A model generated the notes under the pieces. The model had not been told where the DNA came from and did not search any database. It was given only the letters and a program-made list of their open reading frames with translations. This document shows positions 17,697 to 26,293 of a stretch of 64,000 nt of DNA, one piece after another (within the stretch, counting starts at the first letter, position 1; each line of letters opens with the position of its first letter). Both the position numbers and the translations under genes were made by a program. The DNA is from CADEED01 sp020442965. Lineage in GTDB: Bacteria; Pseudomonadota; Gammaproteobacteria; Steroidobacterales; Steroidobacteraceae. The DNA lies in assembly GCA_041395525.1 (NCBI GenBank), contig JAWLAH010000012.1, positions 22,332 to 86,331 on the forward strand, written 5' to 3'.

Positions 17697-19280
17697 ATGA
17701 CAGAGTTGTTGTACGAACTACCGTTGCGGTCGGCCGCTCGCTTTGCCGAGCGGCCCGCGCTGCGCTTTAAGGATCAGACCATCGCTTACGGTACGCTCGC
17801 CGCCGATATTGATCGGTTCGCGGCGGCGCTGCTCGCGCTCGGGATCGGCAAGCAGGAGCGGGTCGCGGTATTTCTGCCGAAGCAACCGGAGACGGTCGTC
17901 ACGATCTTCGGCGCGGCGCGCGCCGGTTGCGTGTTCGTACCGGTCAACTCGGTCCTGAAGCCCGCGCAGGTCGCGCATATTCTTCGCGACTGTAACGTGA
18001 AGATTCTGGTGACCTCACCGGAGCGGGCCCGGGACCTCGTCGCTGTCTTCGCGGAATGCCCGGACCTCAGACATCTGGTGTTAGTGGGCGCTGACAGAAC
18101 CAGCGCGTCCTTTGCGTCGCTCAACGTGGTTTCCTGGACGGATCTGCCCACGACCGCGCGCGCCAGCCACAGGGTGATCGATACCGACGTCGTGTCAATT
18201 TTCTACACCTCTGGCAGCACCGGCAAGCCCAAGGGCGTGGTGCTCTCGCATCGGAATATGGTGACCGGCGCGCACAGCGTGGCAAGCTACCTGCAGAACA
18301 CGCAGGACGATCGACTTCTGGCTGCACTGCCGATCAGCTTCGATGCGGGGTTCAGCCAGTTGTCGACCGCGTTCCACGTCGGCGCGAGTGTGACGCTGAT
18401 GGACTACCTGTTCGCCCGCGACGTGCTGACGCTCGCCGCGCGTGACCGAGTAACAGGTCTCGCGGGCGTGCCGCCGCTATGGTTGCAGCTCGTCGATCTG
18501 CCATGGCCCGACGAGGTGCGTGACAACTTGCGCTATTTCACCAATACGGGTGGCGCGATGCCGGTGGCAACGCTGCAGAAATTGCGCGCGCAGCTACCCA
18601 GGACCAAACCATACCTCATGTATGGCCTGACCGAAGCATTCCGCTCCACCTACCTGCCACCGGAGGAGATTGACCGCCGCCCGGAATCCATGGGCAAGGC
18701 GATACCGAACGCCGAAATCCAGGTGGTGCGCCCCGACGGAACGCTGTGCGGCGCCAACGAGCCGGGTGAACTCGTGCACCGCGGCTCACTGGTCGCGCTG
18801 GGCTACTGGAACGATCCTGCGAAGACAGCAGAGCGCTTCAAACCGGCACCCGCACAAAACCCCGCGCTGGTGCTCACCGAGATGGCGGTCTGGTCCGGCG
18901 ACACCGTGCGCATGGACGAGGAGGGCTTCCTTTACTTCGTCGGTCGCCGCGACGAGATGATCAAGACATCCGGCTACCGAGTCAGTCCCAACGAGGTTGA
19001 AGAAGCGGTGTACGCCACCGGCCTCGTGGGCGACGCGGTGGCGGTCGGCGTACCGCATGTCACGCTCGGTCAGGTGATCGTGCTGGTCGCATCGCCCGCC
19101 CCAGGCGGCGAGCGGGACACCACCAAGTTGTTAGCTGAGTGCCGCAAACGTGTGGCACTCTACATGGTGCCTGCTCATGTCGAATGGCGCGACGAGTTGC
19201 CACGCAACCCCAATGGCAAGTTCGACCGGCCGTTGTTGGCCGCCGAAATGCGTGCGCTGGTCGGTGCGGTCGCCAAGTGA
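17697..19280 (+). CDS. Acyl-CoA ligase (AMP-forming), exosortase A system-associated
   Basis: The protein has 527 residues and is a member of the adenylate-forming superfamily. The phosphate-binding loop is FYTSGSTGKPKGVVLSH near residue 170; NTGGAMP and LMYGLTEAFRSTYLPPEE form the acyl/adenylate pocket; WSGDTVRMDEEGFLYFVGRRDEMIKTSGYRVSP is the hinge and C-terminal domain; catalytic Lys is in NPNGKFDR. It matches the ligase that accompanies XrtA loci (TIGR03098). It activates a carboxylic acid, probably for transfer to the small acyl carrier protein at 27129. A GTG at 17688 is an alternative start. Its stop overlaps the next gene's GTG by four bases (GTGA), so the ligase and decarboxylase are coupled. 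Confidence 0.92.
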   Translation: MTELLYELPLRSAARFAERPALRFKDQTIAYGTLAADIDRFAAALLALGIGKQERVAVFLPKQPETVVTIFGAARAGCVFVPVNSVLKPAQVAHILRDCNVKILVTSPERARDLVAVFAECPDLRHLVLVGADRTSASFASLNVVSWTDLPTTARASHRVIDTDVVSIFYTSGSTGKPKGVVLSHRNMVTGAHSVASYLQNTQDDRLLAALPISFDAGFSQLSTAFHVGASVTLMDYLFARDVLTLAARDRVTGLAGVPPLWLQLVDLPWPDEVRDNLRYFTNTGGAMPVATLQKLRAQLPRTKPYLMYGLTEAFRSTYLPPEEIDRRPESMGKAIPNAEIQVVRPDGTLCGANEPGELVHRGSLVALGYWNDPAKTAERFKPAPAQNPALVLTEMAVWSGDTVRMDEEGFLYFVGRRDEMIKTSGYRVSPNEVEEAVYATGLVGDAVAVGVPHVTLGQVIVLVASPAPGGERDTTKLLAECRKRVALYMVPAHVEWRDELPRNPNGKFDRPLLAAEMRALVGAVAK

Positions 19281-20512
19281 CGCTGCTCAGTCGACAGCAC
19301 GGGCCGCACCCGTATTTCGGCGTCCGCGACGATCAACTCGTCGTCGCCGGCAAGACGATCGAGGCGATCGCAGCGAGTATCGGTCGTACGCCGTTTTACG
19401 TGTACGACCGCGCCGCAATTGCAGCGCGCATCGCCGAGTTGCGGGACGTTCTGCCGACGCGCGTCGATCTGCACTATGCGATCAAGGCGAATCCGATGCC
19501 CGAGGTCGTACAGTTCATCGCACCCCTGGTAGACGGCCTGGACGTCGCCTCGGGGCGTGAGCTCACGCTCGCACTAACCACTGACCACTCACGGGCGGAC
19601 ATCAGCTTCGCCGGTCCCGGCAAGAGCACTGCCGAACTGGATCAGGCGGCGGCGGCCGGCATCGTAGTGAATGCCGAGTCGACACGGGAACTCCACTATC
19701 TGGCGAGTGTCGCCGAACGGTCGGGCACGAAGCCGCGGGTCGCCATCCGCGTCAATCCGGACTTCGAACTGAAAACGTCCGGCATGAAAATGAGTGGCGG
19801 CCCGAAGCAGTTTGGCATCGATGCTGAACAGGTGCCGCAGGCGCTGGAGGAAATGCGCTCGCTGCCGCTCGAGTTCTTCGGGTTTCATATTTTCTCCGGC
19901 TCACAGAACCTCCGGCACGAGTCGATCGCCGAATCGCAGCGCAACGCCCTCGATCTCGCGGTCAAACTCGCGGCCCACGCACCGGGACCTGTTCGCATGC
20001 TCAATATCGGCGGCGGGTTCGGCATCCCGTATTTTCCGGGCGACCGGCGCCTCGATCTGGCGCCAATCAAGGCGAATCTCGCAGCCGTCGCAGCTGACGC
20101 TGCGCAACGCCTGCCGGATGCCCAGCTCATGATAGAACTGGGTCGTTATATCGTTGGCGAAGCCGGCCTTTATGTTTGTCGCATCCTGGATCGCAAGGTC
20201 TCGCGCGGCCAGGTGTTCCTGGTGGTCGACGGTGGGCTGCATCATCACCTCGCCGCCTCGGGCAACTTCGGTCAGGTCATACGCAAGAATTATCCGGTCG
20301 TGATCGCCAACCGCGTCAATGCGGAGCCGCGCGAAGTCGCCAATGTGGTGGGCCCTCTGTGCACACCGCTCGATCTGTTAGCGGACCGTATGGATCTGGC
20401 GCGCGCCGAGCCCGGCGACCTGGTCGCTGTGATGCAATCCGGCGCCTATGGCCTAACGGCGAGCCCGTTGGGCTTTCTGAGTCATCCCGCGCCGTCCGAA
20501 GTACTCTTGTAA
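19277..20512 (+). CDS. Pyridoxal-dependent decarboxylase, exosortase A system-associated
   Basis: The protein has 411 residues and belongs to the ornithine/diaminopimelate decarboxylase fold III. The PLP lysine is Lys70 in DLHYAIKANPMPEV; the phosphate-binding glycine loop is NIGGGFGIPY; the acid/substrate region is IELGRYIVGEAG; and the active-site Cys lies in VGPLCTPLDLLADR. It matches TIGR03099. The substrate is unknown; the family is not simply LysA, and pairing with an adenylating ligase suggests that an amino-acid-derived group is made or carried here. The GTG at 19277 overlaps the ligase stop. Its 3' end overlaps the convergent O-glycosylation ligase gene by 31 bases. Confidence 0.92.
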   Translation: MTLLSRQHGPHPYFGVRDDQLVVAGKTIEAIAASIGRTPFYVYDRAAIAARIAELRDVLPTRVDLHYAIKANPMPEVVQFIAPLVDGLDVASGRELTLALTTDHSRADISFAGPGKSTAELDQAAAAGIVVNAESTRELHYLASVAERSGTKPRVAIRVNPDFELKTSGMKMSGGPKQFGIDAEQVPQALEEMRSLPLEFFGFHIFSGSQNLRHESIAESQRNALDLAVKLAAHAPGPVRMLNIGGGFGIPYFPGDRRLDLAPIKANLAAVAADAAQRLPDAQLMIELGRYIVGEAGLYVCRILDRKVSRGQVFLVVDGGLHHHLAASGNFGQVIRKNYPVVIANRVNAEPREVANVVGPLCTPLDLLADRMDLARAEPGDLVAVMQSGAYGLTASPLGFLSHPAPSEVLL

Positions 20513-21966
20513 CGACTGCGCAGCGGTGCACGCTGCACCACCGACCCGTGGGCGCCAACCGGCAGTGGGGTGTCGGCACCCGAATCGCCTGCCGGACCAG
20601 GGCGCGGTCCTGGAGGACCGTCCGCCGGTGAACCTGCCGGATCGGCCTTGAGCTCACCCCCCTGCCGAGCGATCTCGGCCTCGAGCGCCTTGCTGTTCTG
20701 TACTGCGAGCCAGCGCAGATTGACGACGACGAGAATCGCGCCTATCAACCAGAAGCGAACTTCCAGCTTGAGGTAGTCGACGAAGATGTCGCCGACCACG
20801 AGTGCGGCCATCGCCGCGGCAATACCGGGCAGGTAGGCGGGCAACGGATCGGGCAACGCATCCAGCTGCCGATATAGACTTCTGAAAACCGCATAAAGCC
20901 AGCCGAGGAGCGTTGCATAGAACAAGATCCCGGGAATGCCATGCTCGACGAGGAAAGTGAGTGCGGTATTGTGCGATGACCGGCCGCGGTTCGCACCGAC
21001 ACCCGTCAGCATCCAGTCTTCCATGTAAAGCGGACTAAGCTCAGCCGTACAGCGATGGCCACAACCTTCCGGATAGTCGCGGAACATCCTGAGCTGCGCC
21101 GCCATCGCTTCGACCCGTCCGCCGCCGGTGTCGACACCTTCAACCTGCTCACCGGCGTATTTGATCGTGTTGATGCGGTCCCAGAATTGCTCGTTAGCAA
21201 GCCCGGCGAAGCCCAGCATCGCGATGACCGAGAGTCCAAGGATCCGGGCCCGATACCGCTTGGGCGCGAAGTAGTTGAACACAATGCCACCGAAGGCGGC
21301 CGCCAGAAACGAGCTGCGGCTTTCCGTGAGGATAATGCCGTTCACCATCAGGGGTAGTAGCACCAACAACGCCAGCCGCTCTTTCCACTGGCCTGCAACG
21401 AACAAACCCGCGCCGCAGAACACGGCGGTCACGATCTGGAGCGCACCAGCGTTGGCCTCGCTGATATCGGGCCCGCCGAAGCCCTCGAATCGTCCACCGG
21501 TATAGTTCGAGTAGGCATCCCAGCCCATGTAGGCGCCGCCTAACACGTGTGCCCACAGAAACAGGCGCAAATGATCGGGCGTGTCGATACAGCGATAGAT
21601 CAACAGCATGAGCAACACGTACTTGGGCAGCAGATTGACGAGGACGAGATGACGCTCGAGGTTGACAGCCCAGATGCTCTGCACGACGACCCAGGCCAGA
21701 AAGGCCAGAATCACGATGACGATTGGTCGATTGAACAGGGGCAGCGACCGTTCGTCTGGACGATGCACGAACGTCGCCGCAAATGCGAGCGCGGCTGCGA
21801 GCAGCGACCATCGCAGATCCGGCAGGTCGTAGCCCCACCATTGCGTCTGTGGATGCAGGTATAGCACTGCCATGTAGAGCAGCAGACCGTAGATGGCATG
21901 GCGCGCAAACGATAGCCCGGTCACCCCGAGGAACAGCACCATGAACAGGATGGAAGTCGTTGACAC
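20482..21966 (-). CDS. O-antigen-ligase-type membrane protein (putative O-glycosylation ligase, XrtA-associated)
   Basis: The protein has 494 residues and about 10-12 membrane helices; a large periplasmic loop with GVDTGGGRVEAMAAQLRMF and GVGANRGRSSHNTALTFLVEHG (the Wzy_C signature, with the conserved His) lies between late helices. The first helices read GLSFARHAIYGLLLYMAVLYLHPQTQWW, as in TIGR03097. It may polymerise repeat units (Wzy-like) or link glycan to protein or lipid; which is not known for the family. The C-terminal tail (about 60 residues) is Pro/Gly-rich and disordered. The start is GTG at 21966. No other Wzy polymerase candidate was recognised in the window, so this may be the polymerase. 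Confidence 0.88.
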   Translation of the reverse strand: MSTTSILFMVLFLGVTGLSFARHAIYGLLLYMAVLYLHPQTQWWGYDLPDLRWSLLAAALAFAATFVHRPDERSLPLFNRPIVIVILAFLAWVVVQSIWAVNLERHLVLVNLLPKYVLLMLLIYRCIDTPDHLRLFLWAHVLGGAYMGWDAYSNYTGGRFEGFGGPDISEANAGALQIVTAVFCGAGLFVAGQWKERLALLVLLPLMVNGIILTESRSSFLAAAFGGIVFNYFAPKRYRARILGLSVIAMLGFAGLANEQFWDRINTIKYAGEQVEGVDTGGGRVEAMAAQLRMFRDYPEGCGHRCTAELSPLYMEDWMLTGVGANRGRSSHNTALTFLVEHGIPGILFYATLLGWLYAVFRSLYRQLDALPDPLPAYLPGIAAAMAALVVGDIFVDYLKLEVRFWLIGAILVVVNLRWLAVQNSKALEAEIARQGGELKADPAGSPADGPPGPRPGPAGDSGADTPLPVGAHGSVVQRAPLRSRYKSTSDGAG

Positions 21967-22110
21967 GCGCGGGGCCCCAGCTACGGCGGGCGTCTTCGTC
22001 CACCTGCTGCGGACTATAGCCTGAACCGCATCTCAGCTTCGAGACTCTGCTCACGCCACGCTGCCAAATGCGTGGTCGCCACCGGGGGCGATGAGGAATA
22101 ATGACGCGCC

Positions 22111-23376
22111 ATGCGCACCGTTCTGTTGATCGCGTTTCACTATCCGCCATGTGCGACCAGCAGCGGCCTGCAGCGCTCGCTCGCCAACTCCATCCATCTA
22201 CCAGATTACGGCTGGCGAACGGTGGTGCTGACCGTGACTCCAGAGGCACACCAACGCACCAGCGATCAGCAGCTGCGCGACATTCCCGTCTCCGTAGTCG
22301 TCGCCCGCACACGGGCTCGCAATCTGTCGCAAATGTTCGCGGTCGGTAGTCGCTACTGGTCCCGACTCGCCATTCCCGATCCCTGGCGGGCCTGGAGTTG
22401 GAGTGCGATTCCGCGCGGCCTGGCGCTGATCAAAGAGCACCAGATCGACGCAATCTGGTCTACTTACCCGATCGCGACGGCCCACACGATCGGCGCGGCG
22501 CTCGCCAAGCGCACCGGCCTGCCCTGGATTGCGGACTTTCGCGATCCGATGGTCGAAACGATCGCGAGCACCGGCGAAGTGTTCCCGGCCGACCCGCGGT
22601 TGCGTAAGGCTCGCTTGCAGATCGAATCGCTCGCCATGCGCCACGCGGCGCACGCGGTGTTCTGCACCCCATCGGCGCAACGCATCGTCCGCGACCGCTA
22701 CCCGCAATTCCCACCACAACGCCTGGCGGTGATCTCGAACGGTTTTGACGAAGCAGCTTTTGCGGCAGCCGAGCAACTCGTTACGGGTACTCCCTCGACG
22801 GGGCGCCGTGTGTTGTTACACAGTGGCATCATCTATCCGGGCCCGGACCGCGACCCGGCGGCGCTGTTCGCCGCGCTCGCGCGCCTGGCGGCGGCGGGAA
22901 TCGTTAGCCCAGAGAATTTCGAATTGCGACTACGCGATCCGTCGAACGAGGCGAGTTACGCCGAGATGGCGCGGGTGGCGGGTGTCGCGAACCTCGTTTC
23001 GATCCTGCCGCCGCTCAAGTACCACGAAGCGCTAGCGGAGATGTTGCAGGCCGATGGGCTCTTGTTGCTGCAGGGTTACACGTCGAACCCGGCGATCCCC
23101 GCCAAGCTGTACGAATATCTGCGCGCGGGGCGCTCGATCGTTGGGCTCGTGCACCCCGAGGGCGAATCCGCCGCGGCCTTGCGCGCGGCGGGAATCACGC
23201 TGCAATGTGATCTCACCGATACGCAACACATCGCGGCCGTCTTGCGACAGTGGCTGGAAGGATTGGCCGGGCCGACCAACCCACTACCTGGGCGCGACTA
23301 CGTGGCGCAATTCGGGCGGGCGCATCTTGCCGGCCGGCTCGCCAGCTTGCTCGATCAGTCGGTTGCAGGTGGTTAG
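22111..23376 (+). CDS. Glycosyltransferase family 4 (group 1)
   Basis: The protein has 421 residues and a GT-B fold. The N-terminal domain starts MRTVLLIAFHYPPCATSSGLQR, typical of GT4 enzymes in EPS loci. The C-terminal donor domain shows VISNGFDEAAF, RVLLHSGIIYPGPDRDP, ILPPLKYHEALAEMLQADGLLLLQGYTSNPAIPAKLYEYLRAGRS (segments of the E-x7-E-like region, where the acidic residue sits in KLYEYL). It adds a sugar to the lipid-linked unit on the cytoplasmic side. It is a single plus-strand gene between the divergent O-glycosylation ligase and the convergent TPR gene. A GAGGA sequence lies 13 bases ahead of the ATG. Confidence 0.9.
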   Translation: MRTVLLIAFHYPPCATSSGLQRSLANSIHLPDYGWRTVVLTVTPEAHQRTSDQQLRDIPVSVVVARTRARNLSQMFAVGSRYWSRLAIPDPWRAWSWSAIPRGLALIKEHQIDAIWSTYPIATAHTIGAALAKRTGLPWIADFRDPMVETIASTGEVFPADPRLRKARLQIESLAMRHAAHAVFCTPSAQRIVRDRYPQFPPQRLAVISNGFDEAAFAAAEQLVTGTPSTGRRVLLHSGIIYPGPDRDPAALFAALARLAAAGIVSPENFELRLRDPSNEASYAEMARVAGVANLVSILPPLKYHEALAEMLQADGLLLLQGYTSNPAIPAKLYEYLRAGRSIVGLVHPEGESAAALRAAGITLQCDLTDTQHIAAVLRQWLEGLAGPTNPLPGRDYVAQFGRAHLAGRLASLLDQSVAGG

Positions 23377-23385
23377 TCGCGCAAG

Positions 23386-24102
23386 CTAACGGCGCGGCGC
23401 GGCTAACTCGGCCGAGTTAGCCGCAGTCGGCGGCCCAGGCGCTTTCCACTGCCCGGCGCGTTCCAGTTTGTTGCGCAAACCTGGCAGCGGATATCCCGCG
23501 CTGTAAGCGAGCTGTGCATGCTCGAGCGCCTTGGCCATATCTTTCTGGTCGAAATAGACCAACCCCATGTTGTAGTGCACGTCCGGGGACTTGGGATCGA
23601 TCCGCAAGGCGTCGGCGTACACGGCCAGCGCGCGTGGATAGTCGGACTTGCGCCAGTAGTAGTACGCCTCCTGCAGCAGCACAGAGATATCGTCTGGGGC
23701 AAAGCGGCGCGCGCGCGTGAAGTAGCATCCGAGTTCATCGTAGTTGTACGACAAACCGCCGGCGAGAAAGTACTGCACCATGCCTTGCATCGCCGGGACA
23801 TGGTTAGGCCACTTGTGCAGTGTCCAATCCAGATCGTGCATCACGCGCTTGGTGAGCTCGCCCTGGGACAGCCGAGTCAGCGCATTCGAAGCGTGCGCCA
23901 TCCAGTTGTCGTCATACGCCCAACGCAGCAATTCACTGGAATTACGGCTGCGGAAATCATGCGCCGTTTTGTCATCGGGCGAGCAATAAGCTGGCGGTGC
24001 GTCCTCAGCACGCATCGGTAACGATGTAACGAAGAGCACGGCCCATGACAGCGCAACGATGGTGCGCCTGGCGGGACTCTGGGTTGTAATGCTACCGACC
24101 AT
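23386..24102 (-). CDS. Exported TPR protein
   Basis: The protein has 238 residues with a signal peptide (basic TTQSPARRT, then VALSWAVLFVTSLP, cleavage near RAEDA). At least two TPR-like units are visible in the C-terminal half: PDDISVLLQEAYYYWRKSDY and YADALRIDPKSPDVHYNMGLVYFDQKDM, followed by AKALEHAQLAYSAG. Four cysteines occur in the mature part or signal region. It probably works as a periplasmic scaffold for the EPS machinery, comparable in role to PrsT/TPR proteins in XrtA loci but much shorter. Its last codons are written within a 26-base perfect palindrome (23399-23424). Confidence 0.75.
   Translation of the reverse strand: MVGSITTQSPARRTIVALSWAVLFVTSLPMRAEDAPPAYCSPDDKTAHDFRSRNSSELLRWAYDDNWMAHASNALTRLSQGELTKRVMHDLDWTLHKWPNHVPAMQGMVQYFLAGGLSYNYDELGCYFTRARRFAPDDISVLLQEAYYYWRKSDYPRALAVYADALRIDPKSPDVHYNMGLVYFDQKDMAKALEHAQLAYSAGYPLPGLRNKLERAGQWKAPGPPTAANSAELAAPRR
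23399..23424. repeat. 26-base perfect palindrome at the convergent gene ends
   Basis: The 13-base arm GCGGCTAACTCGG is followed directly by its reverse complement, with no spacer. It lies inside the last codons of the TPR gene and just beyond the stop of the glycosyltransferase on the other strand. In RNA it could form an 11-pair stem with a four-base loop and could end transcription from both sides, but there is no T-tract. It may also be a protein-binding dyad. Confidence 0.7.
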
Positions 24103-24217
24103 CGATCGCGCTCCTGAAGCGTGCCCTGCAGCGGGATCAGTAGCCCGACTCTACACAGCGCGTCGCGGTCGTGCTATCCCGCAAGCGGGGGTTCCATTGC
24201 TATTTGACCGCCGCACG

Positions 24218-24240
24218 GCGATTCGTTCGACGCGAATCGC
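24218..24240. repeat. Inverted repeat in the TPR/GNAT divergent region
   Basis: GCGATTCG and CGAATCGC form a perfect eight-base inverted repeat around a seven-base spacer, about 115 bases upstream of the TPR gene and about 110 bases upstream of the acyltransferase gene. Its central placement between divergent genes fits an operator. No activator gene is adjacent. Confidence 0.4.
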
Positions 24241-24348
24241 GAAACAGTGAGCGAGCACTCATTCGCCGAGGCATCCTGCCCCGGTATTTGACCACTCAAG
24301 GTATGCTGCGGTGCATGCACGCGAGGCAAGACGCCGGCTGATATCTCG

Positions 24349-25416
24349 ATGCCCATGACGTTTGACATTTTGCCGCTCGCCAGGCTCGACACGGCCACTC
24401 GCGCCGAGTGGACAGCGCTGAGCAATCGCCTGGGCGCGAATCCGACCCTGCAACCCGGCTGGGTCGACGTGGTACACAACGCGCTCGGGAATCAGAACGA
24501 GGCCGTCCAGGTTCTGCTGGGCACCAGCACCGGTGAGCTCCAGGTCGTACTGCCGTTCTTCATGCGTCGGTCCCGCTTGTTCGGCGTGCCGATGCGGATG
24601 CTCGAACTGGCATCGAATCGCGTCGCATACCACGCGCAGTTCCTGACCGCCGGGAATCGCGAGGCTGTTTTGCAGGCGTTGCTGGAGCGCGCACCCACCT
24701 GGGATGTGTTCTACGCGGCCGGGCTGATCGATGATTCGGCCGATACGTCGGCGCTGCGGGCGATGGGCACCCGATTGGCGGTACCGCTGGTATCCGCGCG
24801 GGGCGAACGCTCACCGTTTCTCCGGATTGACGGTAGCTGGGAACAGTTTCTCGCGTCGCAAAACAAGAAATTTCGCTACAAAGTGAAACGTCGCCGCGAA
24901 GATCATGTGAAAGACCCTGCATGGCGCACGCGCTGGTTCGAGAATGACACGTCGACTGACGAATTACTGCACGACATGCTGGCGATCGAACAGAGCAGCT
25001 GGAAGGCCTCCGCGGGCACCGACATCGCATCGCGCGATTTCGAGCTGCGCTACCACAGGGAGCTGCTGCCGTTCTTGAGCGACGCGGGGATGCTGTCAGC
25101 GGTAGTACTGTACCGGGGCGCTGAGCCGGTGGCCTACAGTCTTTGCTGCCGCAGTGGCAGCTGGTTCGGTCACCTCAAGACTTCATTCAATAGCGACTTC
25201 AGCACGACTTCGCCCGGTGCGTTCGTCATCGATCTCTCGGTGCAAAAAGCCTTCGAAACGGGCGCCGGCGAGTTCGACTTTCTCGGCGATGCCGCCCCGC
25301 ACAAACTTGCCTGGAGCGATACCGTGCGCGCGCACGAGAATCTCTGGTTGTACGCGCCGCGTATTTTGCCGCGGCTGATCGGCCGCGCCAAATTGGCGCG
25401 CCAGACACCGCAGTAG
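24349..25416 (+). CDS. GNAT-fold acyltransferase (CelD/BcsL, Acetyltransf_6 type)
   Basis: The protein has 355 residues and is soluble. It has the double-GNAT layout of CelD/FemAB-like proteins: LGANPTLQPGWVDVVHNALG near the N-terminus, a basic helix FLASQNKKFRYKVKRRREDHV in the middle (read here in two parts, with the K-R-R-R cluster at about residues 178-186), then VVLYRGAEPVAYSLCCRSGSWF and KTSFNSDFSTTSPGAFVIDLSVQKAFETG, ending EFDFLGDAAPHKLAW. These proteins occur widely in cellulose and EPS loci and are thought to acylate the polymer or its precursors. ATG codons at 24349 and 24355 are both possible. The gene is monocistronic and convergent with hydrolase 1. Confidence 0.8.
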   Translation: MPMTFDILPLARLDTATRAEWTALSNRLGANPTLQPGWVDVVHNALGNQNEAVQVLLGTSTGELQVVLPFFMRRSRLFGVPMRMLELASNRVAYHAQFLTAGNREAVLQALLERAPTWDVFYAAGLIDDSADTSALRAMGTRLAVPLVSARGERSPFLRIDGSWEQFLASQNKKFRYKVKRRREDHVKDPAWRTRWFENDTSTDELLHDMLAIEQSSWKASAGTDIASRDFELRYHRELLPFLSDAGMLSAVVLYRGAEPVAYSLCCRSGSWFGHLKTSFNSDFSTTSPGAFVIDLSVQKAFETGAGEFDFLGDAAPHKLAWSDTVRAHENLWLYAPRILPRLIGRAKLARQTPQ

Positions 25417-25438
25417 ATCCGCCGCTGCCGTAGGCCCA

Positions 25439-26293
25439 TCAATCCAGGCGGTCGAGCCACGCCGCGATGACAGCGTTGACTTGGTCGAGATCGGCGCGCA
25501 TGGAAAATGTGTGGTCCGCGCCTGGCATATCGACGCGCTCGACGCCAGCGCGCGCAAACGCAGTCCGCCACGCCGGGGTGTTCTCGCACCAGTCCTCGAA
25601 CTCTCGCGCGGTCAGATCCTGCCCGCTCAGCAGGAGCAGCATTGGCGCTGTGTAGCGCTCCAGTCCACCCAACATACGCGTGCGGAAATCCGCGGGTGCA
25701 GCGCTAACGGAACCATTGTCCCGGCGGGCGGCCCACCAGGTGGCGAACGCTTCGCGTACGGCACTAACAACCGCTAGCTCACCGCTCAACAGTTTACGCC
25801 AGAACGACGCTTGCAGGAATCGTTGGCCGTAGTAATGCTTCACCCGCGCCCGCGCTTCGAGTTGCGCGGACCGTACCCAGGGATTCAATACAACTAACCC
25901 TCGCAGATGCGCATCATGCAGAGCGTACATGAGGATCGCAGCGGCGGCGTCGCACAGACCTAACAATACACAGCCATTGGCACGCGGCAATGCTTGCGCG
26001 GTAAACCGCACGACCGCGTGGATATCGGCGTCGACGGCCTGAAAGTCGCGTTGTTCGCCACTGCTGTCACCCATACCACGGTAATCGAAACGCACGACAG
26101 AATAGCCACGCTCGGCCAGCGCACGCGCGAGCAGCACAAATTGCCGGTGGCTGCCGACGCGATACTGCGGGCCACCCACCACGATCACGACAGCTGGCCG
26201 CGTGGACTCGGGCGCGCGATGCAGAATGCCCAGCAGCTGTTCGTCATCCACTGCACACACGAAGGGCTCTTCACTGACTGCCGCGCCGGTCAT
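25439..26293 (-). CDS. Hydrolase 1, exosortase A system-associated (alpha/beta fold)
   Basis: The protein has 284 residues. The alpha/beta-hydrolase core is evident in VVIVVGGPQYRVGSHRQFVLLARALAERG and VVRFDYRGMGDSSGE. The nucleophile elbow reads LLGLCDAAAA, so the expected serine position holds Cys114, as in dienelactone-hydrolase-like enzymes. The late Asp is probably in LSGQDLT, and the His is in GADHTFS. The family is TIGR03100. Its substrate is unknown; a thioester on the neighbouring acyl carrier protein is a reasonable guess. The ATG overlaps the stop of hydrolase 2 by four bases, so the pair is coupled. Confidence 0.9.
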   Translation of the reverse strand: MTGAAVSEEPFVCAVDDEQLLGILHRAPESTRPAVVIVVGGPQYRVGSHRQFVLLARALAERGYSVVRFDYRGMGDSSGEQRDFQAVDADIHAVVRFTAQALPRANGCVLLGLCDAAAAILMYALHDAHLRGLVVLNPWVRSAQLEARARVKHYYGQRFLQASFWRKLLSGELAVVSAVREAFATWWAARRDNGSVSAAPADFRTRMLGGLERYTAPMLLLLSGQDLTAREFEDWCENTPAWRTAFARAGVERVDMPGADHTFSMRADLDQVNAVIAAWLDRLD

